From: Pseudonocardia autotrophica | GTDB lineage: Bacteria > Actinomycetota > Actinomycetes > Mycobacteriales > Pseudonocardiaceae | Reading direction: 5' to 3' | Assembly (NCBI RefSeq): GCF_003945385.1 | Contig: NZ_AP018920.1 | Span: 6,758,001 to 6,822,000, forward strand | Length of the DNA stretch: 64,000 nucleotides | Shown: piece by piece, positions 49,267-58,078 of the stretch | How positions within the stretch are numbered: position 1 is the first letter of the stretch | Layout: each line of letters opens with the position of its first letter | Made by a program: the position numbers and the translations under genes | The notes under the pieces: model-generated | The model's input: only the letters and a program-made list of their open reading frames with translations | Database searches by the model: none | Told to the model about the DNA's origin: nothing

Positions 49267-51371
49267 TCCTCGGCCCGGCGCGGTGCCGGTGGGCGGTGCG
49301 GCATCGGCGGCCGCCCGCGCGGCGCCGCCCGCACCTGCTCCCGCTCCCCCGTCGTGACACGGGCGGTGGCGTCGGCGGCGTCGGTAGCGGTCGCGGTGGT
49401 AGCGGTGGTGGCCGGACCGCCCCGGTACACCGGGATCGGCCGGGTGGCGTTCTCGTCGTAGGGACTGCCGACGGTGTCCGGCCGGATCGGCACCTGCTCC
49501 GGAGCGTGTGGCCCGGTGTGCGGCGGACGGGCGGTCGGATGTGAGCCGGGTACGCCACCACCGCCGGACGGCCGGGCGGGCGTGTCCCACCAGGCGGCGG
49601 TCGCCGGGCCCGGAGCACCGGGCGACGGCGCTTCACCGGGGCGGCGCGCGGGCCGCGGGCCCGGCTCGGTGATCGCCGGATGCGCCCCCGCGGGCACCGG
49701 CCCGGCACCAGCGGGCTCCGCGCCGGCGACCTCGCCACCCGCGACCTCGGCACCCGCAGCCCCGACACCCGCGACCCCGACACCAACAGCCCCGGCATCC
49801 GTGGCTCCGATATCCGTGGCTCCGATATCCGTGGTTCCGGCATCGGCGGCCTCGGGATCAGCCGGCCCGGGATCGGCGGCCGCGGCGTCGGCGACAGCCG
49901 GGACCGTCACCCGGAACCGGGCGCCACCCAGCTCGGGCGCGTCCAGCGCGGCGACGGTACCGCCGTGCGCGGCGACCAGCTCGGACACGATCGGCAGCCC
50001 GAGACCCGAGCCACCGTCACCGCGCGAACGGGCCTCGTCGAGCCGGACGAAGCGCTCGAACACCCGGCTGCGGTCGGCCTCGGGGACACCGTTGCCGTCG
50101 TCGTCGACATCGATCACCGCGACCCCGTCGGCCGCCCGCACCGACACCAGCACCGTCGACGACGCGTGCCGCTTGGCGTTGTCCACCAGGTTCCGCACGA
50201 TCCGCACCAGCTGACCGCGGTCGCCGACCACCCGCACCGGTTCGGTCGACACCCGCACGGCGACGGCGGTGTCGGCGGACGGCCGGACCCGCTCGGCCTC
50301 GATGATCTCGTCGAGGTCCACCTCCTCGCGGCGCGGCGCGATGCCGCGCTCGTCGGCGCGGGCCAGGAACAGCAGCCCCTCGACCAACCCGGTCAACCGG
50401 GCCGTCTCGCCGCGCAGGGTGTCGACCGTGGCCCGGTCGGCGGAGTCCTTCGCCATTCCGGTGCCGAGCAGCTCCAGTCCGGTCGACACGGTGGCCAGCG
50501 GGCTGCGCAGCTCGTGGCTGGCGTCGGCGACGAACCGCCGCTGGGTGGTCTGCGACGACTCGATCCGGCCGAGCATCTGGTTCATCGTGCGGGCGAGGCG
50601 GCCGACCTCGTCCCGGGCGACCGGTTCGGGCACGCGCTGGGCGAGGTCCTTCTCCCCCATCCCGGCCACCCGGGTGCGCATCTCCTCGACCGGGCGCAGC
50701 GCCCGGCCGGCGAACAGGTAGGTGAAGTAGCCGGTGACCAGCACCAGGATCGGGACGCCGCCGAGCACCAGCCAGCCGACGGTCTCCACCGCCTGGTGCA
50801 CGGGTCCGAGCTCCTGGGCGGCGTAGACGGTGATCGGCCTGCCCTGGGCCCGGGCGCCGATCCCGACGACCATCACCTCCTGGACCTCGATCTGGTCCCC
50901 GCCCGCCATGTCCGGCCCGACCCGGACCTCGATCGGGACGTCGGTCTCGTAGCGCTTCTCGTCCGGCGCCAGCAGCCAGTCGACGATCCTCGGCTGGCCG
51001 TCCAGCGGGTCCGACGACCCGATGACCTGGACGTCCTGCTGCTCGCCGTTGGAGCCGACCATCCAGTCCGGGGCGTTGGTCTCGTCGCTGTACGCGGTGA
51101 CGACCTGGACGATGTCGGTGCGCTTGCCGGTAGCGTCGATGGCGTTGCGCTTCGCATCGCCGGTGGCGGAGAAGTTCGCCTCGATCCGGTTCGCGAGCTG
51201 ATCGGCGTTCGCCTCCAGCGCGCTGCGGCTGTTGCTCTTCAGCGTCTGGTCGAGCAGCAGCACCAGCGAGAGCCCCGCGACGACGAGCACCATCGCGACC
51301 GCGGCCGCGGCGGCGAGCGCGGAGGCCGCACGCACGCCCGTGCGCTCGCGCAGCCGGCCCAGTTTGCCCAT
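49227..51371 (-). CDS. Sensor histidine kinase with long low-complexity tail
   Basis: A 714-aa membrane kinase. Helices at about 17-41 and 198-221 flank an extracellular sensor. HAMP spans about 222-275, H-box Asp-Ala-Ser-His286-Glu-Leu-Arg-Ser-Pro, N-box NLVDNAKRHA (394-403), G-box GGSGLGLPI near 454-461. The catalytic core ends near 492. The remaining ~220 residues are Ala/Gly/Pro/Asp-rich with short repeats (DIGATDIGATDAG) and His/Pro/Arg-rich patches, with no recognisable domain. ATG 51371 directly precedes the first helix; the upstream frame is unlikely. Confidence 0.9.
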   Translation of the reverse strand: MGKLGRLRERTGVRAASALAAAAAVAMVLVVAGLSLVLLLDQTLKSNSRSALEANADQLANRIEANFSATGDAKRNAIDATGKRTDIVQVVTAYSDETNAPDWMVGSNGEQQDVQVIGSSDPLDGQPRIVDWLLAPDEKRYETDVPIEVRVGPDMAGGDQIEVQEVMVVGIGARAQGRPITVYAAQELGPVHQAVETVGWLVLGGVPILVLVTGYFTYLFAGRALRPVEEMRTRVAGMGEKDLAQRVPEPVARDEVGRLARTMNQMLGRIESSQTTQRRFVADASHELRSPLATVSTGLELLGTGMAKDSADRATVDTLRGETARLTGLVEGLLFLARADERGIAPRREEVDLDEIIEAERVRPSADTAVAVRVSTEPVRVVGDRGQLVRIVRNLVDNAKRHASSTVLVSVRAADGVAVIDVDDDGNGVPEADRSRVFERFVRLDEARSRGDGGSGLGLPIVSELVAAHGGTVAALDAPELGGARFRVTVPAVADAAAADPGPADPEAADAGTTDIGATDIGATDAGAVGVGVAGVGAAGAEVAGGEVAGAEPAGAGPVPAGAHPAITEPGPRPARRPGEAPSPGAPGPATAAWWDTPARPSGGGGVPGSHPTARPPHTGPHAPEQVPIRPDTVGSPYDENATRPIPVYRGGPATTATTATATDAADATARVTTGEREQVRAAPRGRPPMPHRPPAPRRAEDQRGGAGLGSDIR
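49797..49841. repeat. 15-bp tandem repeat inside the histidine kinase tail
   Basis: Three consecutive 15-bp units (49797-49811, 49812-49826, 49827-49841). The first two, ATCCGTGGCTCCGAT, are identical; the third differs at two bases. In frame they encode the repeated ATDIG pentapeptide of the kinase C-terminal tail, so the tail probably changes length by slippage. Confidence 0.8.
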
Positions 51372-51442
51372 CACACCGACGAGGGTATCGGCGACGACCT
51401 GTGCACCGACTGAGACGAGGGGCGGAGCATCCCGCGACACCA

Positions 51443-51458
51443 GTGAATGAACGTTAAC
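51443..51458. promoter_or_regulatory. Putative TetR half-operator upstream of tetR gene
   Basis: GTGAATGAACGTTAAC, 20 bases before the TetR start; its complement GTTAACGTTCATTCAC matches the left part of the accD1 palindrome (GTTAACGAACACTAAC) at 12 of 16 positions. CGTTAACG at 51452-51459 is itself a perfect 8-bp palindrome. Suggests autoregulation by the protein that also controls accD1. Confidence 0.4.
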
Positions 51459-51478
51459 GGGAGCGCTACGATCGGACG

Positions 51479-52069
51479 ATGGCCGCCCCGGACAGCACCC
51501 CGACGCGGCGCGAGCAGATCCTCACGGAGGCCGCGCGGCTGTTCGCCCGGCACGGCTTCCACGGCGTGAGCATCGCGGACCTCGGTGCGGCCGTCGGAGT
51601 CAGTGGACCGGCCCTCTACCGGCACTTCCCCGGTAAGGAGGCGCTGCTCGCCGAGATGCTCATCGGGATCAGCGATCGACTGCTGGAGGGCGGGCGGGCC
51701 CGGGTGCACCACGACGACGCCCGGGACTCGCTGATCGACCTGGTCGAGTTCCACATCGGCTTCACCACCCGCGAGCCGGAGCTGATCGTGGTGCAGGACC
51801 GGGACCTGGCGAACCTGCCCGACGACGCCCGGCGGACCGTGCGGCGGCTGCAGCGCACCTACGTCGAGCTGTGGGTGGACACCCTGCGCCGGGTGCACCC
51901 GGGCGTCCCGCCCGCCGATGCCCGGACCGTCGCGCACGGGGTGTTCGGGCTGCTCAACTCCACCCCCTACGCACCGCAGGCGATCCAGGGGTCGTCCCGC
52001 GGTACGGATGCCCGGGTCGCCGTGCTGCGGCGGATGGCGCTGGCCTGCCTGGACGCGGCACCCGCCTGA
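51479..52069 (+). CDS. TetR-family regulator, probable regulator of the accD1 operon
   Basis: A 196-aa repressor. The N-terminal HTH (about 9-55) reads RREQILTEAARLFARHGFHGVSIADLGAAVGVSGPALYRHFPGK in outline (split here: FARHGFHGVSIADL, then GPALYRHFPGKEALL). A C-terminal ligand/dimer domain follows with VQDRDLANLPDDARRTVRR. In mycobacteria a TetR gene lies near accD1-accA1; here it is 3 kb away beyond the two-component system, but shares an operator-like motif with accD1. Its 3' end overlaps the convergent ATPase gene by 116 bp. Confidence 0.92.
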   Translation: MAAPDSTPTRREQILTEAARLFARHGFHGVSIADLGAAVGVSGPALYRHFPGKEALLAEMLIGISDRLLEGGRARVHHDDARDSLIDLVEFHIGFTTREPELIVVQDRDLANLPDDARRTVRRLQRTYVELWVDTLRRVHPGVPPADARTVAHGVFGLLNSTPYAPQAIQGSSRGTDARVAVLRRMALACLDAAPA

Positions 52070-53972
52070 GCAGCAGCCGCAGGCCGTTCAGGCAGACCAG
52101 CACGGTGGACAGCTCGTGCCCGGCGACGCCGACGACCAGCGGCAGGGTCCCGATCAGGTCCCACGCCACCAGGACCACGATCACCGTTGCGGCGAACGCC
52201 AGGTTCGCCCTGGCGATCCGCCGGGCCCGCCGGGCCAGCTCGACCAGTGGGGCCAGTGAACCGAGCGGATCCCGGGTGAGGACGCCGTCGGCGGCCTGCA
52301 GCGACAGCGCCCCGGCGCCCAGCGCCTCGTCATCGGAACCGCCACCGGAACCGGCCGGGCCACCCACCACCAGCCCGACGTCGGCGCCGGCCAGCAGCGG
52401 GGCGTCGTTGATGCCGTCGCCGACGGCCAGCACCCGGCGGCCGGACGCCTGCCGCTCCCGGAGCACCGCGACCTTGTCCGCCGGGAGCAGCCCGGCCCGC
52501 AACCGGGACAGGCCGAGCCGGCCGGCGAGCACCCGGGCCGGGGTGGGGGCGTCGCCGGTCAGCACCTCCGGTTCGCCGACGGTCCGGCGCAGCGCCTCCA
52601 GGGCCTCCCCGGCACCGGGCCGGGGCTCGTCGGACAGCCCGATCACACCGGCCGGCTGGTCGTCGGCGAGCACCACGACCGCGGTCCGGCCGTCCCGCTG
52701 CAGCTCGCGGACGACATCGTCGAGGACCGGATGCGGCCGGCCGGCGAGCTCGGGCCGCCCGACGGCGATCTCGGTACCGCCGACCACGGCGCGCACCCCT
52801 TCACCGGGGACCGCCGCGAAGCCGGACGCCTCGGGCAGTTCCAGCCCGCGATCCAGCGCGTACCGGCGCACCGCGCGACCCAGCACGTGCTCGCTGCCCG
52901 CCTCCGCGGCGGCGGCGAGCGCCAGCACGTCGTCGGCCGGGCGCCCGCCGAGCGGGGTCACCCGCACCACCCGCGGACGGCCCGCGGTGAGCGTGCCGGT
53001 CTTGTCCAGCACCACCGCGTCGACCTCGGCGAGGGCCTCGAGCACCGTGACGTCCTTGACCAGCGTCCCGCGGCGCCCGGCCACCGCGATCGCGGCGAGC
53101 AGCGGCGGCATCGTCGCGAGCACGATCGCGCACGGCGAGGCGACGATCATGAACACGATCGCCCGCAGCAGGGTCTCCTCGAACCCGGCGCCGAGCAGCA
53201 GCGGCACCGACAGCAGCAGCACGGTCGCCGCGACGACGAGCACCGAGTAGCGCTGCTCCACGCGTTCGATGAACAGCTGCCGGTCGGCCTTCGTCTCCGC
53301 TGCCCGCTGCACCTGCGCCGCCACCCCGGCGACCACGGTGTCCGCGGCGTCGCGCAGCACTCGGATCCGGAGTACCCCGGTCCCGTTGACGGTCCCGGCG
53401 AGCACCTCGTCACCCGGGATCGTGCGGACCGGCACCGGTTCGCCGGTCAGGCCGGCGGTGTCGACCTCGGAGAGGCCGTCGAGCACCCGGCCGTCACCCG
53501 GGATCCGCTCACCGGGCCGGACCAGCACGGTCGCGCCCACGACCAGCTCGGCCGCCGGGATCTGCCGTTCGCCGCCGTCCGGCCCGACCAGGGTGGCCGT
53601 CTCCGGCGCGAGATCGAGCAGTGCCGCGATGCCGGCCCGGGTGCGGGCGGTCATCACCGACTCCAGGGCGCCGGAGGTCGCGAAGATGACGATCAGCAGC
53701 CCGCCGTCGAACCAGTGCCCGATCGAGGCGGCGGCGACCGCCGCGACGACCATCAGCAGGTCGACGTCGAGCCGGCGGGCGGCCAACGCCCGGATCCCCT
53801 CGACGGCCGGCCCCCATCCGCCGAGTGCGTAACAGGCCAGGTAGGCCGCGGTCACCAGGTGACCGGGGCCGCCCGCGAGATCGAGGCCGGTGGCGAGCAG
53901 GAAGGCGACGAGAGCGGACCCGGCCCAGCGGACCTCCGGGAGCGTGAGCGCGGTTCGCATGAACGGAACCAT
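51954..53972 (-). CDS. P1B-4-like heavy-metal transporting P-type ATPase
   Basis: A 672-aa metal efflux pump. It has the actuator TGE loop (TAGLTGEPVP, 173-182), metal-site SPC in the membrane (279-281, in ASPCAIVLA), phosphorylated Asp323 in DKTGTLT, hinge GDGINDAP and a final-helix HELST (P1B-4 HEGGT-like). SPC plus HE-x-x-T suggests Co/Fe/Ni-type substrates rather than Cu; no N-terminal metal-binding domain. The start is ATG 53972 (ATG 53960 possible). The last ~40 residues after NGLRLLL are Pro/Arg-rich and run antisense into tetR. Confidence 0.92.
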   Translation of the reverse strand: MVPFMRTALTLPEVRWAGSALVAFLLATGLDLAGGPGHLVTAAYLACYALGGWGPAVEGIRALAARRLDVDLLMVVAAVAAASIGHWFDGGLLIVIFATSGALESVMTARTRAGIAALLDLAPETATLVGPDGGERQIPAAELVVGATVLVRPGERIPGDGRVLDGLSEVDTAGLTGEPVPVRTIPGDEVLAGTVNGTGVLRIRVLRDAADTVVAGVAAQVQRAAETKADRQLFIERVEQRYSVLVVAATVLLLSVPLLLGAGFEETLLRAIVFMIVASPCAIVLATMPPLLAAIAVAGRRGTLVKDVTVLEALAEVDAVVLDKTGTLTAGRPRVVRVTPLGGRPADDVLALAAAAEAGSEHVLGRAVRRYALDRGLELPEASGFAAVPGEGVRAVVGGTEIAVGRPELAGRPHPVLDDVVRELQRDGRTAVVVLADDQPAGVIGLSDEPRPGAGEALEALRRTVGEPEVLTGDAPTPARVLAGRLGLSRLRAGLLPADKVAVLRERQASGRRVLAVGDGINDAPLLAGADVGLVVGGPAGSGGGSDDEALGAGALSLQAADGVLTRDPLGSLAPLVELARRARRIARANLAFAATVIVVLVAWDLIGTLPLVVGVAGHELSTVLVCLNGLRLLLRRVPRPGRPAPSAAARRPGHPYRGTTPGSPAVRRGWS

Positions 53973-54061
53973 ACCTGCGCACTCACGAAGATACGCAAAC
54001 AGATAGCAATACAGCCGAGTTGACTGCCCATCCGCGCAGTTCCGCAGGTATCCTCGAGCCC

Positions 54062-54379
54062 GTGCACGAGTCGATCCCCGGCTTCGCGATGCCGCCCGAC
54101 GGCGAGGTCCGCCGCGCGGCGGACTCGTTGCGGATGCTGGCCGATCCGACCCGGATCAAGATCCTCTGGGCGCTGCTGCAGGGTGAGTCGTCGGTGGCCT
54201 GCCTGGCCGATCTGGTGGGTGCCGCCCCGACCGCGGTGAGCCAGCACCTGGCCAAGCTGCGACTGGCCGGGTTGGTGGAGAACCGGCGCGAGGGGACCTA
54301 CATCTACTACACGGTCGAGGACCCGACCGTGCGCTCGGTGCTGGAGCGCGTCCTGCGCCACGAACCGGCCGGGAGCTGA
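54062..54379 (+). CDS. ArsR/SmtB-family metal-responsive repressor
   Basis: A 105-aa winged-helix repressor divergent from the P-type ATPase, so it probably controls that pump. It has ADPTRIKILWALLQGE (helix 1-2), CLADLVGAAPTAVSQHLAKLRLAGLV (recognition helix region) and REGTYIYYTVEDP (wing). A single Cys and scattered His/Glu/Asp at both ends could bind metal; the exact site is not evident. GTG 54062 is chosen; the track of open frame reaches 54020 and ATG 54089 is another option. The 89-bp gap between the genes is locally AT-rich and holds the promoter and operator. Confidence 0.88.
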   Translation: MHESIPGFAMPPDGEVRRAADSLRMLADPTRIKILWALLQGESSVACLADLVGAAPTAVSQHLAKLRLAGLVENRREGTYIYYTVEDPTVRSVLERVLRHEPAGS

Positions 54380-54404
54380 GCCCCGAGGTCACGCACCGGC
54401 GGAG

Positions 54405-56003
54405 TCACGGCCGGCGCTGTCCGTGCCCCCCGCCGGCGGGCGGCCACCCGGGCTCGGACAGATCGGCGAACACGTCGTACCGGTTGTCGGCGCCGCCGTC
54501 GCCGCTGACCAGCCTGCGCAGCGCCTCCTGCGCGGCGTCGTGCGGATCGTTCTCACCGGCCGGGCGGGACGCACCCTGCCCCCCGGATCCGGCGTCGAGG
54601 TAGGGGCGCGGCCGCCGGGCCGGTGTCGCCTCGGCCGGGTCCGCCGGATCGGCGGGGGCCCGCTGCGGGGCGGGTGCGTGCGCCTGCGGGGGCGGCGCCA
54701 CCGGATCGGCCCCCGGGGAGCCGGTCGCCGCGACCACGATCCGCTCACCGGCCGGGGTCTCGCCGGCGTCGACCGGCCGGTACCCGTACGGCTGCTCGGG
54801 CAGGTGCCCGAGCGCGGCCCGCAGATCGTCGATCGGCAGTGGCCGTACGCGCGTGACGATCATGGCGAGCCTGCCCTGCAGCCCGACACCGGGATAGCCC
54901 TGCGACGCCAGCTGCAGCTGATCACCGATCCGGTCGCACATCCCGGCCAGGTGCCGATCGGACGCGCCCGGCACGACCAGCGCGAACTCCCGCTCGGAGA
55001 GCCGGACCGCGGTGTCCACCGGGCCCAGCGGCTGGGTCAGCGCGGCCGCGACCTGGTGGGCGGCGAAGTAGGCGGCCCGGGCGTCGCCGCGCACCCGGTC
55101 ACCGGCCAGCTCGGGCAGATCGAACAGCGCGATGCCGACCGGGAGCGCCTCCGGATCGGCCGGTCCCGTCCAGCGGCCGAGCACCTCGGCGGTGGGCAGC
55201 CCACTCGACGGGTCGAGTTCGGCCGCGGCCCGGGCGGCCGCGGCCTGCTGGGCGTCGGCGAGCTGGGCGCGGAGCTCCCGGGTACCGGCCCTGGCCGACA
55301 ACAACCGGTCGATCATGTGGTTGAGCGAGGTCGTCGCCCACGCCTCGCCGGTGGTACCCGACGACGACGCCGGGGTTCCGCCCGACGGCATCGAGCGGGC
55401 CAGCAGGTGATCGATCGTACGGCGCAGGTCGGGATCGAGCCGGTCACCGAGCGCGAACCGCAGCCGGGCCAGCTCCGATCCGGTCTGTGCCTGCGAGTAG
55501 CCCCAGCGGCCGAGGAACACCCGGCCTGCCTGCTCCCCGCTCTCCTGCGGGTCCCGCCGGTGCTGGTCGGTCGCGACCAGGAAAGCACCCGCCTCGGGGC
55601 CGGCCGCGACGACCGTCCACTCGTCGGCGAGCGGCTCGGTCGGATCGAGGACGACGGCGTGTACACCGTCCGGGACGTCGTGCCGGTCACCGTCGACGAA
55701 ACCGACGACGACCCGGACTCCCGCCTCCGCCATCCGCGCGTACACCGCACGCTCGCGATCGAAGAACTCCAGTCGCTGGAACAGCGCGACGACCACCGTC
55801 GGATCGGCCCGTGGCCCGGACATCACCGCCCGCTCGATCGAGTGCGACAGATGCACGAGCAGACGCTTCGACGCCGGCTCGGGCCGCGCGCCCGACGCCC
55901 GGGCCCACGCCTCCTCCCCACCCGCGGTCAAACCGTCCACATAGGCCCGCTCGGAAGCGGTCCGGACGGCATGGGCAAGCGGCCCCTCGTTGCCGAGCAT
56001 CAT
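54405..56003 (-). CDS. DICT sensor plus degenerate GGDEF protein
   Basis: A 532-aa cytoplasmic signalling protein. A DICT domain (about 45-170: SIERAVMSGP, VVALFQRLEFFDRERAVYARM, VVVGFVDGD) is followed by a helical linker and a GGDEF-like fold (about 265-395: LDPSSGLPTAEVLGRW, VGIALFDLPELAGDR, LSEREFALVVPG). The GGDEF signature position reads SEREF, so diguanylate cyclase activity is unlikely; it may be a sensor or binding module. The C-terminal ~130 residues are Pro/Ala/Gly-rich. ATG 56003 or 56000. Convergent with arsR. Confidence 0.82.
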   Translation of the reverse strand: MMLGNEGPLAHAVRTASERAYVDGLTAGGEEAWARASGARPEPASKRLLVHLSHSIERAVMSGPRADPTVVVALFQRLEFFDRERAVYARMAEAGVRVVVGFVDGDRHDVPDGVHAVVLDPTEPLADEWTVVAAGPEAGAFLVATDQHRRDPQESGEQAGRVFLGRWGYSQAQTGSELARLRFALGDRLDPDLRRTIDHLLARSMPSGGTPASSSGTTGEAWATTSLNHMIDRLLSARAGTRELRAQLADAQQAAAARAAAELDPSSGLPTAEVLGRWTGPADPEALPVGIALFDLPELAGDRVRGDARAAYFAAHQVAAALTQPLGPVDTAVRLSEREFALVVPGASDRHLAGMCDRIGDQLQLASQGYPGVGLQGRLAMIVTRVRPLPIDDLRAALGHLPEQPYGYRPVDAGETPAGERIVVAATGSPGADPVAPPPQAHAPAPQRAPADPADPAEATPARRPRPYLDAGSGGQGASRPAGENDPHDAAQEALRRLVSGDGGADNRYDVFADLSEPGWPPAGGGHGQRRP

Positions 56004-56317
56004 CGGCCTCCCCCGGTTCGGCGATCGGCGCGGACCGGAAATGCGGGATCACGCCGTGTCCCGACGAAACCGCTCTCCGTGCTCGGCGGCAACCCGGACA
56101 CGGCCACCTCCGGTGGATTCACACGCGCCTGCGGCCGACGGCATACGCCCAGGTGGGCCATCCCCGGACCCGGCGAACGAACACTCCGGCGGGACGAATG
56201 GCCGATCCGCCCCGAACGGCTCAGCCGCGCCGGAACTCGGACACGCAAACAGCTACCGCCGGTGACCGCCGTCACCCGAATGCCGCCCGGATATCGTCCG
56301 GACGCCGAGGGGTGGAC
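56004..56317. other. 314-bp intergenic region between DICT/GGDEF gene and ptsI
   Basis: No credible gene. It holds the minus-strand promoter of the DICT/GGDEF gene and the 3' flank of ptsI. The only structure I see is a short hairpin GGTGAC (56261-56266) / GTCACC (56271-56276) with a CGCC loop, 42 bases beyond the ptsI stop, a weak terminator candidate. Confidence 0.4.
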
Positions 56318-57979
56318 CTACCCGTCGATCTCGGCCACCGCCGCGCGGGCCGCGACCGGATCGGCCGCGGAACAGGCCGCGTCGGCCCGGGCCACGCACT
56401 GGTCCACGGTCAGCCCGCCCAGCCTGGCCCCGACCGCCGCCAGCGCTCCCGAGCCCATCGACAGGCCCGCCACCCCCAGCCCGACCAGCACCGGGGCCAG
56501 CTCCGGATCCGCCGCGGCCTCGCCGCAGACGCCGACCGGGGTCCCGGTCCGGGCCGAGGCTTCGCCGAGCTGCCGGAGCAGCCGCAGCAGCGCGGGCTGC
56601 CAGGGGTCGTTCAGCGCCGCGACCGGGCCGGACTGGCGGTCCGCCGCGAACAGGTACTGGGCCAGGTCGTTGGTGCCGACCGAGACGAAGTCGACCTCCG
56701 CCATGATCTCGTCGGCGGTCAGCACCGCCGCCGGGACCTCGATCATCACCCCGGCCGATCCGATGCCGTGCGCCCGGCAGCGCTGCACGAACCAGCGCGC
56801 CTCCTCGGCGGTGGCCACCATCGGCGCCATCACCTTCAGCTCGGCGCCGGTCTCCGCGGCCGCGGCGGCCAGCGCGGCCAGCTGCCGGTCCAGCACCTCC
56901 TCGCCGGCACCGGGCACCCGCGCGATCCGCAGCCCGCGCACGCCCAGCGCCGGGTTCGGCTCCCCCGCCAGGGACAGGAACGGCAGCGGCTTGTCCGCGC
57001 CGGCGTCCAGCGTCCTGGCCGTGACCGGTCTCCCGGCGAACGCCGCCAGCACCGCGGTGTAGACCTCGCGCTGCCGCGCGGCGGTGGGCTCCTCGGCCGC
57101 GGCGAGGAACGCCAGCTCGGTCCGGAACAGCCCGATCCCCTCGGCGCCGGCGCCGGCGGCCGCGACCGCCCCGGGCCCGTCACCGACGTTGGCCAGCAGC
57201 GGCACCGGCCGGCCGTCGGCGGTGCGACCGGCGCCGTCCCAGTCGGCGGTGACCGATGCCGCGGCCGCGAACGCGGTCGCCTCCTCCGCCGTGGCGACCG
57301 CACGGACCTCGCCGGTGCCGCCGTCCACGGTGACCGCGGCCCCCTCGGTCAGCGCCGACGCGCCCGCGCAGCCGACGACGGCCGGGATGCCGAGCGAGCG
57401 GGCCAGGATCGCGGTGTGGCTGGTCGGCCCGCCCTGCTCGGTCACCAGCGCGAGCGCGACGCCCGGCCGCAGGCCTGCGGTGTCGGCCGGGGCGAGATCG
57501 GTGGCGACGAGCACGCCCGGCGCATCGAGGTCGGCGACGCCCGGCGCGGGGAGCCCGAGCAGCTCGGCGACGATCCGGTCCCGCACGTCGTGGATGTCGC
57601 GGGCGCGCTCGGCCAGATAGCCACCCATCGCGGAGAGCGTGTCGGCGAACTCGCCCGCCGCCTCCCACACCGCGCGGGCGGCCGGCCGGCCGGCGCCGGT
57701 GACCAGGTTCTGCGCGTTCTCCAGCAGGGCGGGATCGCCGACCATCGTCACGGTCGCCTCCAGCACCTCCCGCGCGTCGCCGGACACGGTCGCGGCGCGC
57801 GCGGTCAGCCGCTGCGACACCACCTCGACGGCGGGTGCGATCCGGGCGGCCTCGGCGGCCGGATCCGCGGGCGCCGGCCCGGCGGCCGGCTCACCCGGTG
57901 GCTCGGCGACGCGCACGACGCGACCGCCTGCGCGCCCCGGACTCGCGGGGATTCCGTTCAGCGTGCTCAGTACCGGCAT
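56318..57979 (-). CDS. ptsI: PTS enzyme I
   Basis: PEP-protein phosphotransferase: takes phosphate from PEP and passes it to HPr. The 553-aa protein has the phospho-His188 in GGPTSHTAILARSLGIPA, the PEP-binding barrel with GIGLFRTELAFL, VSVGTNDLAQYLFAADR and the catalytic Cys in VGVCGEAAADP. ATG 57979. Divergent from the deoR-fruK-IIA-IIBC-ptsH genes, with a shared 99-bp control region. Confidence 0.96.
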   Translation of the reverse strand: MPVLSTLNGIPASPGRAGGRVVRVAEPPGEPAAGPAPADPAAEAARIAPAVEVVSQRLTARAATVSGDAREVLEATVTMVGDPALLENAQNLVTGAGRPAARAVWEAAGEFADTLSAMGGYLAERARDIHDVRDRIVAELLGLPAPGVADLDAPGVLVATDLAPADTAGLRPGVALALVTEQGGPTSHTAILARSLGIPAVVGCAGASALTEGAAVTVDGGTGEVRAVATAEEATAFAAAASVTADWDGAGRTADGRPVPLLANVGDGPGAVAAAGAGAEGIGLFRTELAFLAAAEEPTAARQREVYTAVLAAFAGRPVTARTLDAGADKPLPFLSLAGEPNPALGVRGLRIARVPGAGEEVLDRQLAALAAAAAETGAELKVMAPMVATAEEARWFVQRCRAHGIGSAGVMIEVPAAVLTADEIMAEVDFVSVGTNDLAQYLFAADRQSGPVAALNDPWQPALLRLLRQLGEASARTGTPVGVCGEAAADPELAPVLVGLGVAGLSMGSGALAAVGARLGGLTVDQCVARADAACSAADPVAARAAVAEIDG

Positions 57980-58013
57980 GGAGGGCTCCTGTGGGCGACG
58001 TCAGCGTGACCCG

Positions 58014-58042
58014 TTGACAAACACAGTAAAACCCACATACTC
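58014..58042 (+). promoter_or_regulatory. Likely fru operon promoter in an AT-rich divergent region
   Basis: A consensus -35 TTGACA (58014-58019) is followed after 17 bases by ATACTC (58037-58042), a weak -10. The surrounding 58010-58060 stretch is the most A-rich in the neighbourhood (AACACAGTAAAACC, AGATACAAGCAAGC) and is the natural binding region for the DeoR-family regulator that follows. Confidence 0.45.
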
Positions 58043-58078
58043 AGATACAAGCAAGCATCGAAGCGGGAGCGAACAAAG

